From NCBI RefSeq assembly GCF_004028635.1, contig NZ_ML138678.1:1240001-1304000 (forward strand): a DNA stretch of 64,000 nt, given 5' to 3'. Under the pieces are notes generated by a model, which was not told where the DNA came from, made no database searches, and was given only the letters and a program-made list of their open reading frames with translations. This stretch comes from Streptomyces cyaneus (GTDB lineage Bacteria; Actinomycetota; Actinomycetes; Streptomycetales; Streptomycetaceae). A program made the position numbers and the translations under genes. This document shows, one piece after another, positions 36,207 to 45,175 of this stretch (its first letter is position 1; each line of letters begins with the position of its first letter).

Positions 36207-37250
36207 ATGTCCAACGCAAGAGCCACCCACCTCACCCGCCGCGGCATCCTCGCCGCGGGTGGCGCCCTCGGCCTCGGTGCCGTGCTCGCGGCCTGCGGAG
36301 ACGACGACGCGAAAAGCGAGGGCTCCAGCGAGGCCACGACCGCTGCCAAGTCCGGCCCCTGGACGTTCAAGGACGACCGCGGCACCACCGTGAAGCTCGA
36401 CAAGGTCCCGACGAAGATCGTCGCCTTCGTCGGTGTCGCGGCCGCCCTGTACGACTACGGCATCGAGGTCAAGGGCGTCTTCGGCCCGACGAAGACGCAG
36501 GACGGCAAGGCCGACGTCCAGGCCGGCGACATGGACGTCAGCAAGCTGACCGTCTTCGGCAACGTCTGGGACCAGTTCAACGTCGAGCAGTACGCGGCGT
36601 TCGCCCCCGAGGTCCTCATCTCCACGACCTTCGACAGCGCCGGCACCCTCTGGTACGTCCCCGAGGCATCCAAGGACAAGATCGCCAAGCTCGCCCCGAG
36701 CGCCGCGATCTCCGTCTACGACCGCCAGCTGACCAAGCCGCTGGAGCGGATGTGGGAGCTGGCCGAGTCGCTCGGCGCGGACATGAAGGCCGACAAGGTC
36801 GCCCAGTCCAAGAAGGACTTCGAGGCCGCCGCCGAGCGGCTGCGCAAGGCCGCGAAGGCTCGTCCCGAGATCAAGGTGCTGGCCGGTTCCGCCAGCCAGG
36901 ACATCTTCTACGTCTCCGGCACCAACCTCTCCATCGACCTCGAGTACTTCAAGGCCCTCGGCGTGAACTTCGTCGAGCCGCCGGAGAAGGCCAAGGAGGA
37001 GGGCGGCTGGTACGAGACCCTCAGCTGGGAGAACGTCGACAAGTACCCGGCCGACATCATCATGATGGACGACCGGTCCTCGACGATTCAGCCGGCCGAC
37101 ATCACCGAGGCGACCTGGAAGAAGCTGCCTGCGGTGAAGGCCGGGCAGGTCATCGCGCGTTCGCCCGAGCCGATTCTTTCCTACGCCAAGTGCACGCCGC
37201 TGCTGACCAGCCTGGCCGAGGCCATCGAGAAGGCCAAAAAGGTCGCCTAA
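36207..37250 (+). CDS. desE: Ferrioxamine-binding lipoprotein
   Basis: 347 residues. Residues 11-30 form a Tat-like lipoprotein signal (RRGILAAGGALGLGAVLAAC) with Cys30 as the lipid anchor. The mature protein is a periplasmic-binding-type siderophore receptor: TTVKLDKVPTKIVAFVGVAAALYDYGIEVKGVFGPTK, FAPEVLISTTFDS and VKAGQVIARSPEPILSYAKC. DesE binds ferrioxamine and other tris-hydroxamates outside the cell and gives them to an ABC importer. An iron box precedes it. Only 14 bp beyond the stop lies a dispersed repeat, then desF. Confidence 0.92.
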   Translation: MSNARATHLTRRGILAAGGALGLGAVLAACGDDDAKSEGSSEATTAAKSGPWTFKDDRGTTVKLDKVPTKIVAFVGVAAALYDYGIEVKGVFGPTKTQDGKADVQAGDMDVSKLTVFGNVWDQFNVEQYAAFAPEVLISTTFDSAGTLWYVPEASKDKIAKLAPSAAISVYDRQLTKPLERMWELAESLGADMKADKVAQSKKDFEAAAERLRKAAKARPEIKVLAGSASQDIFYVSGTNLSIDLEYFKALGVNFVEPPEKAKEEGGWYETLSWENVDKYPADIIMMDDRSSTIQPADITEATWKKLPAVKAGQVIARSPEPILSYAKCTPLLTSLAEAIEKAKKVA

Positions 37251-37280
37251 ACAAGGGCCACTTGAGGTTGCGGGGCGACT

Positions 37281-37323
37281 GCGGGCCGGTTGTGGCTGGT
37301 CGCGCAGTTCCCCGCGCCCCTGA
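37281..37323 (-). repeat. Dispersed repeat family B, copy 1 (inverted)
   Basis: Read on the minus strand it begins AGGGGCGCGGGGAACTGCGC and continues through the CCAGCCACAACCGG core to CCCGC. It lies between desE and desF. Two more copies follow the convergent ends of desD/hexosaminidase and glmS/yaaH-like genes, so the element sits near 3' ends. Confidence 0.8.
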
Positions 37324-37360
37324 GGTTGGCACCCCTGACGTCGATTCAGGAGTTACCCCC

Positions 37361-38170
37361 ATGACCACGGCTGTCGCCGCCCCGTTCCGTTTCTTCTCCC
37401 TCCAGGTCGTACGGACGAGGCGGCTCGGGCCGTCTCTGGTCCGGGTCACCTTCGGCGGGGACGATCTGCAGTACTTCTTCTCCGACGGGCGTGACCAGTC
37501 CCTGTCGCTGTTCCTGCCGCATCCGGGGCAGAGCGAGCCGCAGGTCCCCCTTGAGTTCGGTGACGGCTGGTGGCAGGGGTGGCGTGAACTCCCCGACGAC
37601 GTACGGGCCGTGATGCGGTCGTACACGCTCCGCGCTCTGCGCCGGAACCCCGACGAGATCGACATCGACTTCGTGCTGCACACCCCGGCCGGCCCCGCCT
37701 CCCACTGGGCCTCCCGTGCCGCCGCCGGCGATCGCGTCCTGCTGCTCGGCCCGGCGATCGCCGACAACCGGGCGATCCGGTTCCGGCCGGCCGACGACAC
37801 CGACCTCGTGGTGATCTGGGGCGACGAGACCGCCGTACCCGCCGTCTCCGCCATCCTCGAATCCCTCCCGGCCGGCACCCGTGCCCGGGTATGGCTGGAG
37901 GTGCACGACGCCGGGGACATCCAGGACCTGGAGACCGACGCCGACGCCGAGATCACCTGGCTGGTCCAGGAGGAGGCCGTCAGCGCCATCCGCGCCGCTC
38001 AACTCCCGCCCGCCAACCACCCGTACGTCTGGATCGCGGGCGAGTCCGGCTCCGTGAAGGCGCTGCGCCGGCACTTCGTCCAGGAGCGCGGCGTCGACCG
38101 TCGCCGGGTCACCTTCGTGGGGTACTGGAGGCAGGGCCTGACGGAGGAACAGCTGCGCGCGCAGGAGTAA
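37361..38170 (+). CDS. desF: Siderophore-interacting protein (ferric-siderophore reductase)
   Basis: 269 residues, with CAGGAG before the ATG. FAD-binding SIP domain: RRLGPSLVRVTFGGDDLQYF, then MRSYTLRALRRNPDEIDIDFVLHTPAGPASHWASRAAAGDRVLLLGP (the RxYT-type flavin motif and Gly-rich loop) and a C-terminal SIP domain ending VTFVGYWRQGLTEEQLRAQE. It reduces Fe(III) in imported ferrioxamine so that iron is released. It lies 110 bp after desE, with a family B repeat between; no separate iron box is seen, so it may be read from the desE promoter. Confidence 0.9.
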   Translation: MTTAVAAPFRFFSLQVVRTRRLGPSLVRVTFGGDDLQYFFSDGRDQSLSLFLPHPGQSEPQVPLEFGDGWWQGWRELPDDVRAVMRSYTLRALRRNPDEIDIDFVLHTPAGPASHWASRAAAGDRVLLLGPAIADNRAIRFRPADDTDLVVIWGDETAVPAVSAILESLPAGTRARVWLEVHDAGDIQDLETDADAEITWLVQEEAVSAIRAAQLPPANHPYVWIAGESGSVKALRRHFVQERGVDRRRVTFVGYWRQGLTEEQLRAQE

Positions 38171-38256
38171 CTGCCCCTGGCTGCAAGGCGATCGGGCAGC
38201 CACTGCGACCACAAGTGACCGTAGTCACCCTTGATGCTGCCCAGATCCAAAGTTAG

Positions 38257-38275
38257 TTAGGTTAGCCTTGCCTAA
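38257..38275. promoter_or_regulatory. Iron box upstream of desA
   Basis: TTAGGTTAGCCTTGCCTAA matches the DmdR/IdeR-type consensus at 16 of 19 positions and lies 47-65 bp before the desA ATG. It should repress desABCD when iron is ample. Confidence 0.88.
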
Positions 38276-38321
38276 GTTGAACCCCGCACTTCACGGCCCG
38301 TCCCCACCGGAGGACCTCCCC

Positions 38322-39764
38322 ATGCGCTCGCACCTGCTCAATGACACGACCGCGGAGCAGTACCGCCGCTCCGTGACCGAAGGTATAGAGCGGGTGGCAG
38401 CCAAACTCGCCGCCACCGACCGTCCGTTCACCGGCGTCACGGTCGACGCCCTCGCCCCCACCATCGACGCGATCGACCTCGACCAGCCGCTGCTCGACAC
38501 CGCCGCGGTCCTGGACGAGCTGGAGGACGTCTACCTCCGGGACGCGATCTACTTCCACCACCCCCGCTACCTCGCCCACCTCAACTGCCCGGTCGTCATC
38601 CCGGCCGTGCTCGGCGAGGCGATCCTCTCCGCCGTCAACTCCTCCCTGGACACCTGGGACCAGTCGGCCGGCGGCACCCTGATCGAGCGCAAGCTCATCG
38701 ACTGGACGACCGCCCGAATAGGCCTCGGCGAGAACGCCGACGGTGTCTTCACCTCGGGGGGAACCCAGTCCAACCTCCAGGCCCTGCTCCTCGCCCGTGA
38801 GGAGGCGAAGTCCGACAGCCTGGCCAAACTGCGCATCTTCGCCTCCGAGGTCAGCCACTTCAGCGTGAAGAAGTCCGCGAAACTGCTGGGCCTCGGCCAG
38901 GACTCCGTGGTCTCCATCCCCGTCGACCACGACAAGCGCATGCAGACCGTCGCCCTCGCCCACGAGCTGGAGCGCTGCCGCAAGGACGGCCTGATCCCCA
39001 TGGCGGTCGTCGCGACCGCCGGCACCACCGACTTCGGTTCCATCGACCCGCTGCCCGAGATCGCCGAGCTGTGCGAGCAGTTCGGCACCTGGATGCACGT
39101 CGACGCCGCCTACGGCTGCGGTCTGCTCGCCTCCGTGAAGTACCGGGGTCGCATCGACGGCATCGAGCGCGCCGACTCGGTCACCGTCGACTACCACAAG
39201 TCCTTCTTCCAGCCGGTGAGTTCGTCGGCCGTGCTGGTCCGGGACGCCTCGACGCTCCGCCACGCCACCTACCACGCGGAGTACCTCAACCCGCGCCGTA
39301 TGGTCACCGAGCGCATCCCCAACCAGGTCGACAAGTCCCTGCAGACCACCCGCCGTTTCGACGCCCTGAAGCTGTGGATGACCCTGCGCGTGATGGGCGC
39401 CGACGGCATCGGGCAGCTCTTCGACGAGGTCTGCGACCTGGCGGTGGAGGGCTGGAAGCTGCTGGCCGCCGACCCGCGCTTCGACGTGGTCGTGGAGCCC
39501 ACGCTCTCCACCCTCGTCTTCCGCTACATCCCGGCCGCCGTCACCGACCCCGCCGAGATCGACCGCGCCAACCTGTACGCCCGCAAGGCCCTGTTCGCCT
39601 CCGGCGACGCGGTGGTCGCGGGCACGAAGGTCGGCGCCCGCCACTACCTGAAGTTCACCTTGCTCAACCCCGAGACGACGACCGAAGACATCGCCGCCGT
39701 CCTCGACCTGATCGCCGGCCACGCCGAGCAGTACCTGGGAGAGTCCCTTGACCGCGCGTCCTGA
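38322..39764 (+). CDS. desA: Lysine decarboxylase for desferrioxamine synthesis
   Basis: 480 residues from ATG 38322 (GGAGG 8 nt upstream). PLP-dependent group II decarboxylase: [33 protein letters not shown], and the Schiff-base Lys in [18 protein letters not shown]. It turns L-lysine into cadaverine, the first step of desferrioxamine B/E synthesis. First gene of desABCD, with the iron box 47 bp upstream. It overlaps desB by 17 bp. Confidence 0.95.
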   Translation: MRSHLLNDTTAEQYRRSVTEGIERVAAKLAATDRPFTGVTVDALAPTIDAIDLDQPLLDTAAVLDELEDVYLRDAIYFHHPRYLAHLNCPVVIPAVLGEAILSAVNSSLDTWDQSAGGTLIERKLIDWTTARIGLGENADGVFTSGGTQSNLQALLLAREEAKSDSLAKLRIFASEVSHFSVKKSAKLLGLGQDSVVSIPVDHDKRMQTVALAHELERCRKDGLIPMAVVATAGTTDFGSIDPLPEIAELCEQFGTWMHVDAAYGCGLLASVKYRGRIDGIERADSVTVDYHKSFFQPVSSSAVLVRDASTLRHATYHAEYLNPRRMVTERIPNQVDKSLQTTRRFDALKLWMTLRVMGADGIGQLFDEVCDLAVEGWKLLAADPRFDVVVEPTLSTLVFRYIPAAVTDPAEIDRANLYARKALFASGDAVVAGTKVGARHYLKFTLLNPETTTEDIAAVLDLIAGHAEQYLGESLDRAS

Positions 39765-41031
39765 AAACCCGACCAGAACCCATGACTTCGTGGGCATCGG
39801 GCTCGGCCCGTTCAACCTCGGCCTGGCCTGCCTGACCGAGCCGATCGCCGAACTCGACGGTGTCTTCCTGGAGTCGAAGCCCGACTTCGAGTGGCACGCG
39901 GGCATGTTCCTGGACGGCGCCCACCTCCAGACGCCGTTCATGTCGGACCTGGTCACCCTCGCCGACCCGACCTCGCCGTACTCCTTCCTCAACTATCTGA
40001 AGGAGAAGGGCCGGCTGTACTCGTTCTACATCCGGGAGAACTTCTACCCGCTGCGGGTCGAGTACGACGACTACTGCCGCTGGGCCGCGAACAAGCTGAG
40101 CAGCATCCGGTTCAGCACGACGGTGACGGAGGTGACGTACGACGAAGGGGCCGAGGTCTACGTCGTGAAGACCGCCGCCGGTGAGCTCTTCCGCGCCCGC
40201 CACCTGGTCCTCGGCACCGGCACCCCGCCGTACATACCCGAGGCCTGCCAGGGCCTGGGCGGCGACTTCCTCCACAACTCCCGCTATCTGCAGCACAAGG
40301 CGGAGCTGCAGAAGAAGGAGTCGATCACCCTGGTCGGCAGCGGTCAGTCGGCCGCCGAGATCTACTACGACCTGCTCAGCGAGATCGACGTCCACGGCTA
40401 CCGGCTGAACTGGGTCACCCGCTCCCCGCGCTTCTTCCCGCTGGAGTACACCAAGCTCACGCTGGAGATGACGTCGCCGGAGTACATCGACTACTTCCGC
40501 GAGCTGCCGGAGCCGACCCGCTACCGTCTCACCGCCGAGCAGAAGGGCCTGTTCAAGGGCATCGACGGCGACCTGATCAACGAGATCTTCGACCTGCTCT
40601 ACCAGAAGAACCTCGGCGGCCCGGTCCCGACCCGTCTGCTCACCAACTCCTCGCTGAACGGCGCGACGTACGAGAACGGCACGTACACGCTGTCCTTCCG
40701 CCAGGAGGAGCAGCAGAAGGACTTCGAGCTCCACTCGCAGGGCCTGGTCCTGGCCACCGGCTACAAGTACGCCGAGCCGGAGTTCCTCAAGCCCGTGCGC
40801 GACCGCCTGGTCTACGACTCCCAGGGCAACTACGACGTCGCCCGCAACTACGCCGTCGACGTCACCGGCCGCGGTGTCTTCCTCCAGAACGCCGGCGTCC
40901 ACACGCACAGCATCACCAGCCCCGACCTGGGCATGGGCCCGTACCGGAACGCGTACATCATCCGCGAGCTGCTCGGCACCGAGTACTACCCGGTCGAGAA
41001 GACGATCGCCTTCCAGGAGTTCGCCGTATGA
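39748..41031 (+). CDS. desB: Cadaverine N-hydroxylase (FAD/NADPH monooxygenase)
   Basis: 427 residues from a TTG at 39748, with GGGAGAG upstream; no in-frame ATG is available before the FAD motif. FAD-binding [14 protein letters not shown], the conserved [25 protein letters not shown], the NADPH-binding [15 protein letters not shown] and ATGYKY show the ornithine/lysine N-monooxygenase family. It makes N-hydroxycadaverine. The start lies within the 3' end of desA, so translation is probably coupled. Confidence 0.93.
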   Translation: MTARPENPTRTHDFVGIGLGPFNLGLACLTEPIAELDGVFLESKPDFEWHAGMFLDGAHLQTPFMSDLVTLADPTSPYSFLNYLKEKGRLYSFYIRENFYPLRVEYDDYCRWAANKLSSIRFSTTVTEVTYDEGAEVYVVKTAAGELFRARHLVLGTGTPPYIPEACQGLGGDFLHNSRYLQHKAELQKKESITLVGSGQSAAEIYYDLLSEIDVHGYRLNWVTRSPRFFPLEYTKLTLEMTSPEYIDYFRELPEPTRYRLTAEQKGLFKGIDGDLINEIFDLLYQKNLGGPVPTRLLTNSSLNGATYENGTYTLSFRQEEQQKDFELHSQGLVLATGYKYAEPEFLKPVRDRLVYDSQGNYDVARNYAVDVTGRGVFLQNAGVHTHSITSPDLGMGPYRNAYIIRELLGTEYYPVEKTIAFQEFAV

Positions 41032-41570
41032 GCATCGGTACGTTCACCTTCCGCCCGCTGGACCCCCTCGAGGACGCCGAGCTCCTGCACGCCTGGGTCA
41101 CCCACCCCAAGGCCGCCTTCTGGATGATGCAGGACGCGAAACTGGAGGACGTCGAGCGCGCCTACATGGAGATCGCGGCCGACGAACACCACCACGCGCT
41201 GCTGGGTCTCGACGAGGACGGCGTGCCCGTCTTCCTCATGGAGAAGTACGACCCCGCCCACCGCGAACTGGTCGGCCTGTACGAACCGCAGCCCGGCGAC
41301 GTCGGCATGCACTTCCTCACCCCCGCGACCGACACGCCCGTGCACGGGTTCACGCGGGCCGTCATCACCGCCGTCATGGCACACCTCTTCGAGGACCCGG
41401 CGGTGCAGCGGGTCGTCGTGGAGCCGGACGTCACCAACAAGGCCGTCCACGCCCTGAACGAAGCCGTGGGTTTCGTGCCCGAGCGCGAGATCCAGAAGCC
41501 GGAGAAGAAGGCGCTGCTGAGCTTCTGCACACGTGAGCAGTTCGTGGCCGCCCGAGGAGTAGCCGTATGA
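41028..41570 (+). CDS. desC: N-hydroxycadaverine acyltransferase (GNAT fold)
   Basis: 180 residues of the siderophore GNAT acyltransferase family (IucB-like): [34 protein letters not shown] near the N-terminus, [58 protein letters not shown] in the acyl-CoA region. It adds a succinyl or acetyl group from CoA to N-hydroxycadaverine, giving the hydroxamate. ATGA overlaps on both sides with desB and desD. Confidence 0.92.
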   Translation: MSIGTFTFRPLDPLEDAELLHAWVTHPKAAFWMMQDAKLEDVERAYMEIAADEHHHALLGLDEDGVPVFLMEKYDPAHRELVGLYEPQPGDVGMHFLTPATDTPVHGFTRAVITAVMAHLFEDPAVQRVVVEPDVTNKAVHALNEAVGFVPEREIQKPEKKALLSFCTREQFVAARGVAV

Positions 41571-43426
41571 CCCTGTCCGACGCCGTAGCGCATCTGTCCC
41601 CCCACCGCTGGGCGCGGGCCAACCGCCTCCTGATCCGCAAGGCGCTCGCCGAGTTCGCCCACGAGCGCCTCATCACACCGGAGGCCACCGGTGACGGCAC
41701 GTACGTCGTCCGCAGCGACGACGGCCTGACCCGGTACACCTTCACGGCCACGACCCACGCCCTCGACCACTGGCAGGTCGACGCCGACTCGATCACCCGC
41801 CACCGGGACGGGGCCGAACGCCCGCTCGCCGCCCTGGACTTCTTCATCGAACTCCAGAAGTCCCTGGGCCTGAGCGACGAGGTCCTGCCCGTCTACCTGG
41901 AGGAGATCTCCTCCACCCTCTCCGGCACCTGCTACAAGCTCACCAAGCCGCAGGTCCCGGTCGCCGAGCTGGCCACGGCCGGCTTCCAGGCCATCGAGAC
42001 CGGCATGACCGAGGGCCACCCCTGCTTCGTCGCGAACAACGGGCGGCTCGGCTTCGGCATCCACGAGTACCTGTCGTACGCCCCCGAGACCGCGAGCCCG
42101 GTCCGGCTGGTCTGGCTCGCGGCACACCGCTCGCGCGCCGCGTTCACGGCCGGTGTCGGCATCGACTACGAGTCCTTCGTACGGCAGGAGCTGGGCGAGG
42201 AGACCGTGGAGCGGTTCCACGGCATCCTGCGCGAGAAGGGCCTCGACCCCGCCGACTACCTCCTCATCCCCGTCCACCCCTGGCAGTGGTGGAACAAGCT
42301 CACCGTCACCTTCGCCGCCGAGGTCGCCCAGCAGCACCTGGTCTGCCTGGGCGAGGGCGACGACGAGTACCTGGCCCAGCAGTCCATCCGGACGTTCTTC
42401 AACAAGTCCAACCCCGAGAAGCACTACGTGAAGACGGCCCTGTCCGTCCTCAACATGGGCTTCATGCGCGGCCTGTCGGCGGCGTACATGGAGGCGACCC
42501 CGGCCATCAACGACTGGCTGGCCCAGCTCATCGACAACGACCCCGTGCTGCGGGAGACCGGCCTGTCGATCATCCGCGAGCGCGCCGCCGTCGGCTACCG
42601 GCACCTGGAGTACGAGGCGGCGACGGACCGCTACTCGCCGTACCGCAAGATGCTGGCCGCGCTGTGGCGCGAGAGCCCGGTGTCGTCCCTCGGGGACGGC
42701 GAAACCCTGGCCACCATGGCCTCCCTGGTCCACGTCGACCACGAGGGCGCGTCCTTCGCGGGCGCGCTGATCGAGCAGTCGGGCCTGACGCCGACGCAGT
42801 GGCTGCGCCGCTACCTGCGGGCGTACTTCACCCCGCTCCTCCACAGCTTCTACGCCTACGACCTGGTCTTCATGCCGCACGGCGAGAACGTCATCCTCGT
42901 CCTGAAGGACGGCGTCGTCGAGCGCGCGATCTACAAGGACATCGCCGAGGAGATCGCCGTCATGGACCCGGACGCGGTGCTGCCGCCGACGGTCGAGCGG
43001 CTGCGCGTGGAAGTCCCGGAGGACAAGAAGCTCCTGTCCATCTTCACGGACGTCTTCGACTGCTTCTTCCGCTTCCTCGCCGCGAACCTCGCCGCCGAGG
43101 GAATCCTGGAGGAGGACGACTTCTGGCGCACGGTCGCCGAGGTCACCCGGGACTACCAGCACTCGGTGCCCGAACTCGCCGACAAGTTCAAGCAGTACGA
43201 CATGTTCGCCCCCGAGTTCGCCCTGTCCTGCCTCAACCGCCTCCAGCTGCGCAACAACAAGCAGATGGTCGACCTCGCGGACCCGGCGGGCGCCCTGCAA
43301 CTGGTCGGCAACCTGAAGAACCCCATCGCGGGGCGGTCCGGCCCCTCAGCCCGGCGGGCCCCCCCGGAGTACGGTCCTCCGGGGGTGCACGTCTATGCGT
43401 CCGGGGCGAGCACGCCCTTCTTTTAG
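41567..43426 (+). CDS. desD: Desferrioxamine NIS synthetase with an unusual C-terminal tail
   Basis: 619 residues; it belongs to the IucA/IucC NRPS-independent siderophore synthetases, uses ATP to couple and cyclise hydroxamate units to desferrioxamine. Motifs: GHPCFVANNGRLGFGIHEYLSYAPE, HPWQWWNKL, RTFFNKSNPEKHYVKTALSVLNMGFMRGLSAAYME, and FMPHGENVILVLKDGVVERAIYKD. Up to about NLKNPIA the sequence is the family pattern; the last 30 or so codons (RSGPSARRAPPEYGPPGVHVYASG...) are not, and run through a perfect 9-bp hairpin before the stop. The proteins I know of are near 595 residues. Confidence 0.92.
   Translation: MTLSDAVAHLSPHRWARANRLLIRKALAEFAHERLITPEATGDGTYVVRSDDGLTRYTFTATTHALDHWQVDADSITRHRDGAERPLAALDFFIELQKSLGLSDEVLPVYLEEISSTLSGTCYKLTKPQVPVAELATAGFQAIETGMTEGHPCFVANNGRLGFGIHEYLSYAPETASPVRLVWLAAHRSRAAFTAGVGIDYESFVRQELGEETVERFHGILREKGLDPADYLLIPVHPWQWWNKLTVTFAAEVAQQHLVCLGEGDDEYLAQQSIRTFFNKSNPEKHYVKTALSVLNMGFMRGLSAAYMEATPAINDWLAQLIDNDPVLRETGLSIIRERAAVGYRHLEYEAATDRYSPYRKMLAALWRESPVSSLGDGETLATMASLVHVDHEGASFAGALIEQSGLTPTQWLRRYLRAYFTPLLHSFYAYDLVFMPHGENVILVLKDGVVERAIYKDIAEEIAVMDPDAVLPPTVERLRVEVPEDKKLLSIFTDVFDCFFRFLAANLAAEGILEEDDFWRTVAEVTRDYQHSVPELADKFKQYDMFAPEFALSCLNRLQLRNNKQMVDLADPAGALQLVGNLKNPIAGRSGPSARRAPPEYGPPGVHVYASGASTPFF
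43361..43385. terminator. Perfect hairpin inside the desD 3' end
   Basis: CCCCCGGAG (43361-43369) and CTCCGGGGG (43377-43385) pair with a 7-nt loop. It looks like the des operon terminator but lies 41 bp before the stop codon, so ribosomes would run through it. Confidence 0.6.
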
Positions 43427-43491
43427 GGGCGCGGGGCTGTGTCAATTTGCGGCTCCGCCGCGGGGCGCGACCAGCCACCACCGGCCCGCAG
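43424..43491 (+). repeat. Dispersed repeat family B, copy 2
   Basis: Starts TAGGGGCGCGGGGC at the desD stop, carries a GCGGCTCCGCCGC inner hairpin insert and ends GACCAGCCACCACCGGCCCGC. It fills the gap between the convergent desD and hexosaminidase genes, so may serve as a two-way terminator. Confidence 0.75.
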
Positions 43492-43496
43492 ACGAA

Positions 43497-45095
43497 TCAC
43501 CAAGGAACCTGCGGCGATCGGTAGTAGATAATGCCCAACGCCTCCCACCGCTCAGCCTGCGCAGCAAGCCGCACCTTGTACCGCTCCCAATCATGAGTGG
43601 AAGCCGGCGACCACCCGAGCTCCGCCGCACCGGCCAGCCTCGGAAATGCCATGTACTCGACGTCCGCAGACTTCGTGATCGTCTCCGTCCACAGCGGAGC
43701 CTCCACGCCCTTGATCGCCGAAGCAGGCGCCCCGGGAAGGTAGTTGCCCGGATCCCAGTCGTACGACCGCTTCACCTCGACCAGCCCGGCCCAGTCCAGC
43801 CCCAGCGGGGTGTCGGCCGTGTACTTCATGTCGAGGTAGATCCGGTCGGCCGGAGACAGGATGACCCCGGTCCCGTTCCGCGCGGCGGCAGCGACCTGCG
43901 CCTTCTCCTCGGCACTGGTGCCGTCCAGCCCCCAGTACTGCGCCAGAGCCCCCGGCGAGGGCGTCGCCCCGGTCAGCTGGTGCCAGCCCACCACCGTCTT
44001 GCCGTACTTGGCGACGATCGGCTGCACCCGGTCCATGAACTTCACATAGTCCTCGTGGCTGGTGGAGTGCGCCTCGTCACCCCCGATGTGCAGGTACTTG
44101 CCCGGCGTGAGCGCGGCGAGCTCCCGGATCACGTCGTCCACGAAGTCGTACGTGATCTCCTTGCCGACGCACAGCGAGCTGAAGCCGACGTCGGTGCCGG
44201 TGTAGAGCGGGGGCGCCACGCCGTTGCAGTTCAGCTCGGCGTACGAGGCCAGCACCGCGTTCGTGTGGCCGGGCATGTCGATCTCGGGGACGACCTCCAG
44301 GTGGCGGGAGGCCGCGTAACGGACGATCTCCTTGTAGTCGGCCTTCGTGTAGTAGCCGCCGGGGCCGCCGCCGACCTGGGTCGAGCCGCCGTAGGTCGCC
44401 AGGCGCGGCCAGGAGTCGACGGCGATGCGCCAGCCCTGGTCGTCGCTGAGGTGCAGATGCAGCTTGTTGATCTTGTAGAGGGCGAGCTGGTCGACGTAGC
44501 GCTTGACCTGGTCGACGGTGAAGAAGTGCCGGGAGACGTCGAGCATGGCGCCGCGCCAGCCGTAGCGCGGGGTGTCCTTGATCGTGCCGCCCGCGACCAG
44601 CCAGGGACCGGGCTGGACGGAGTCCTTCTCGACGGCCGCAGGGAGGAGCTGGCGCAGGGTCTGAACGCCGTGGAAGAGGCCGGCGGCCCTCGCGGCGGTG
44701 ATGGTGACGCCCTTGCGGCCGCTGTCGAGGCGGTAGCCCTCGGCGCCGAACGGGCCCTCGGCCAGGCGCAGGTGGATTCCGCCGGCACCGTTGGCGGTGA
44801 CGGGCAGGCGGTAGCCGGTGGAGGGGCGGAGGACGGTCGCGAGGTACTCGCCGACGCGGCGGGTCTCGCGGGAGTCGTCAACGCGTATGTGTGTGTCGCG
44901 GGTGATCCGGTAGGGGGATCCGCTCGGGGCGACCGAGGCGGGCGCGGGGACCACCCGGTCGAGCGGGGTGGGCGACGCCGCCTGCGCGGGGGCGGCCCCG
45001 GTCACCGAGGCGCCCATCGCGACCAGCAGCAGGGAACCGAGAAGGCGAAACGTTCTGTGGTGCTGTCTGTGCTGTCCGACACAGCCGACTCTCAC
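43497..45095 (-). CDS. hex: Secreted GH20 beta-N-acetylhexosaminidase
   Basis: 532 residues from GTG 45095, with GGAAGGG 8 nt upstream; a longer frame to 45167 would swallow the DasR-type operator. Signal peptide HRTFRLLGSLLLVAMGASVTGAAPAQA. GH20 small N-terminal domain, then the barrel: RYGWRGAMLDVSRHFFTVDQVKRYVDQLALYKINKLHLHLSDDQGWRIAV, and the catalytic Asp-Glu pair in HIGGDEAHSTSHEDYVKFM. It cleaves terminal N-acetylglucosamine from chitooligosaccharides. The S. coelicolor gene beside desD (SCO2786) is a known hexosaminidase gene in the DasR regulon to my memory. Confidence 0.92.
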   Translation of the reverse strand: MRVGCVGQHRQHHRTFRLLGSLLLVAMGASVTGAAPAQAASPTPLDRVVPAPASVAPSGSPYRITRDTHIRVDDSRETRRVGEYLATVLRPSTGYRLPVTANGAGGIHLRLAEGPFGAEGYRLDSGRKGVTITAARAAGLFHGVQTLRQLLPAAVEKDSVQPGPWLVAGGTIKDTPRYGWRGAMLDVSRHFFTVDQVKRYVDQLALYKINKLHLHLSDDQGWRIAVDSWPRLATYGGSTQVGGGPGGYYTKADYKEIVRYAASRHLEVVPEIDMPGHTNAVLASYAELNCNGVAPPLYTGTDVGFSSLCVGKEITYDFVDDVIRELAALTPGKYLHIGGDEAHSTSHEDYVKFMDRVQPIVAKYGKTVVGWHQLTGATPSPGALAQYWGLDGTSAEEKAQVAAAARNGTGVILSPADRIYLDMKYTADTPLGLDWAGLVEVKRSYDWDPGNYLPGAPASAIKGVEAPLWTETITKSADVEYMAFPRLAGAAELGWSPASTHDWERYKVRLAAQAERWEALGIIYYRSPQVPW

Positions 45096-45128
45096 AAGCG
45101 TGTCCCTTCCATGAGCAGTTGCGCTCCA

Positions 45129-45144
45129 AGAGGTCTGGACCACT
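45129..45144. promoter_or_regulatory. DasR-type operator (dre) between the hexosaminidase and DUF4429 genes
   Basis: AGAGGTCTGGACCACT matches the dre consensus AGTGGTCTAGACCACT at 14 of 16 positions. It lies 34-49 bp before the hexosaminidase start and 32-47 bp before the DUF4429 start, so one site could act on both divergent genes. Confidence 0.75.
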
Positions 45145-45175
45145 CTCTCGTGAGACGGGTGGAACAATCCACCCC

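Noticed and set aside
36014..43496. Wider siderophore cluster with its own ABC importer or exporter
   Set aside because: Only desEF and desABCD are here; no permease or ATPase gene lies between 36 and 43.5 kb.
45096..45167. Longer hexosaminidase start at 45167
   Set aside because: It would place the dre site within the coding sequence and hide the signal peptide behind 24 residues without similarity; GTG 45095 has a good ribosome-binding site.
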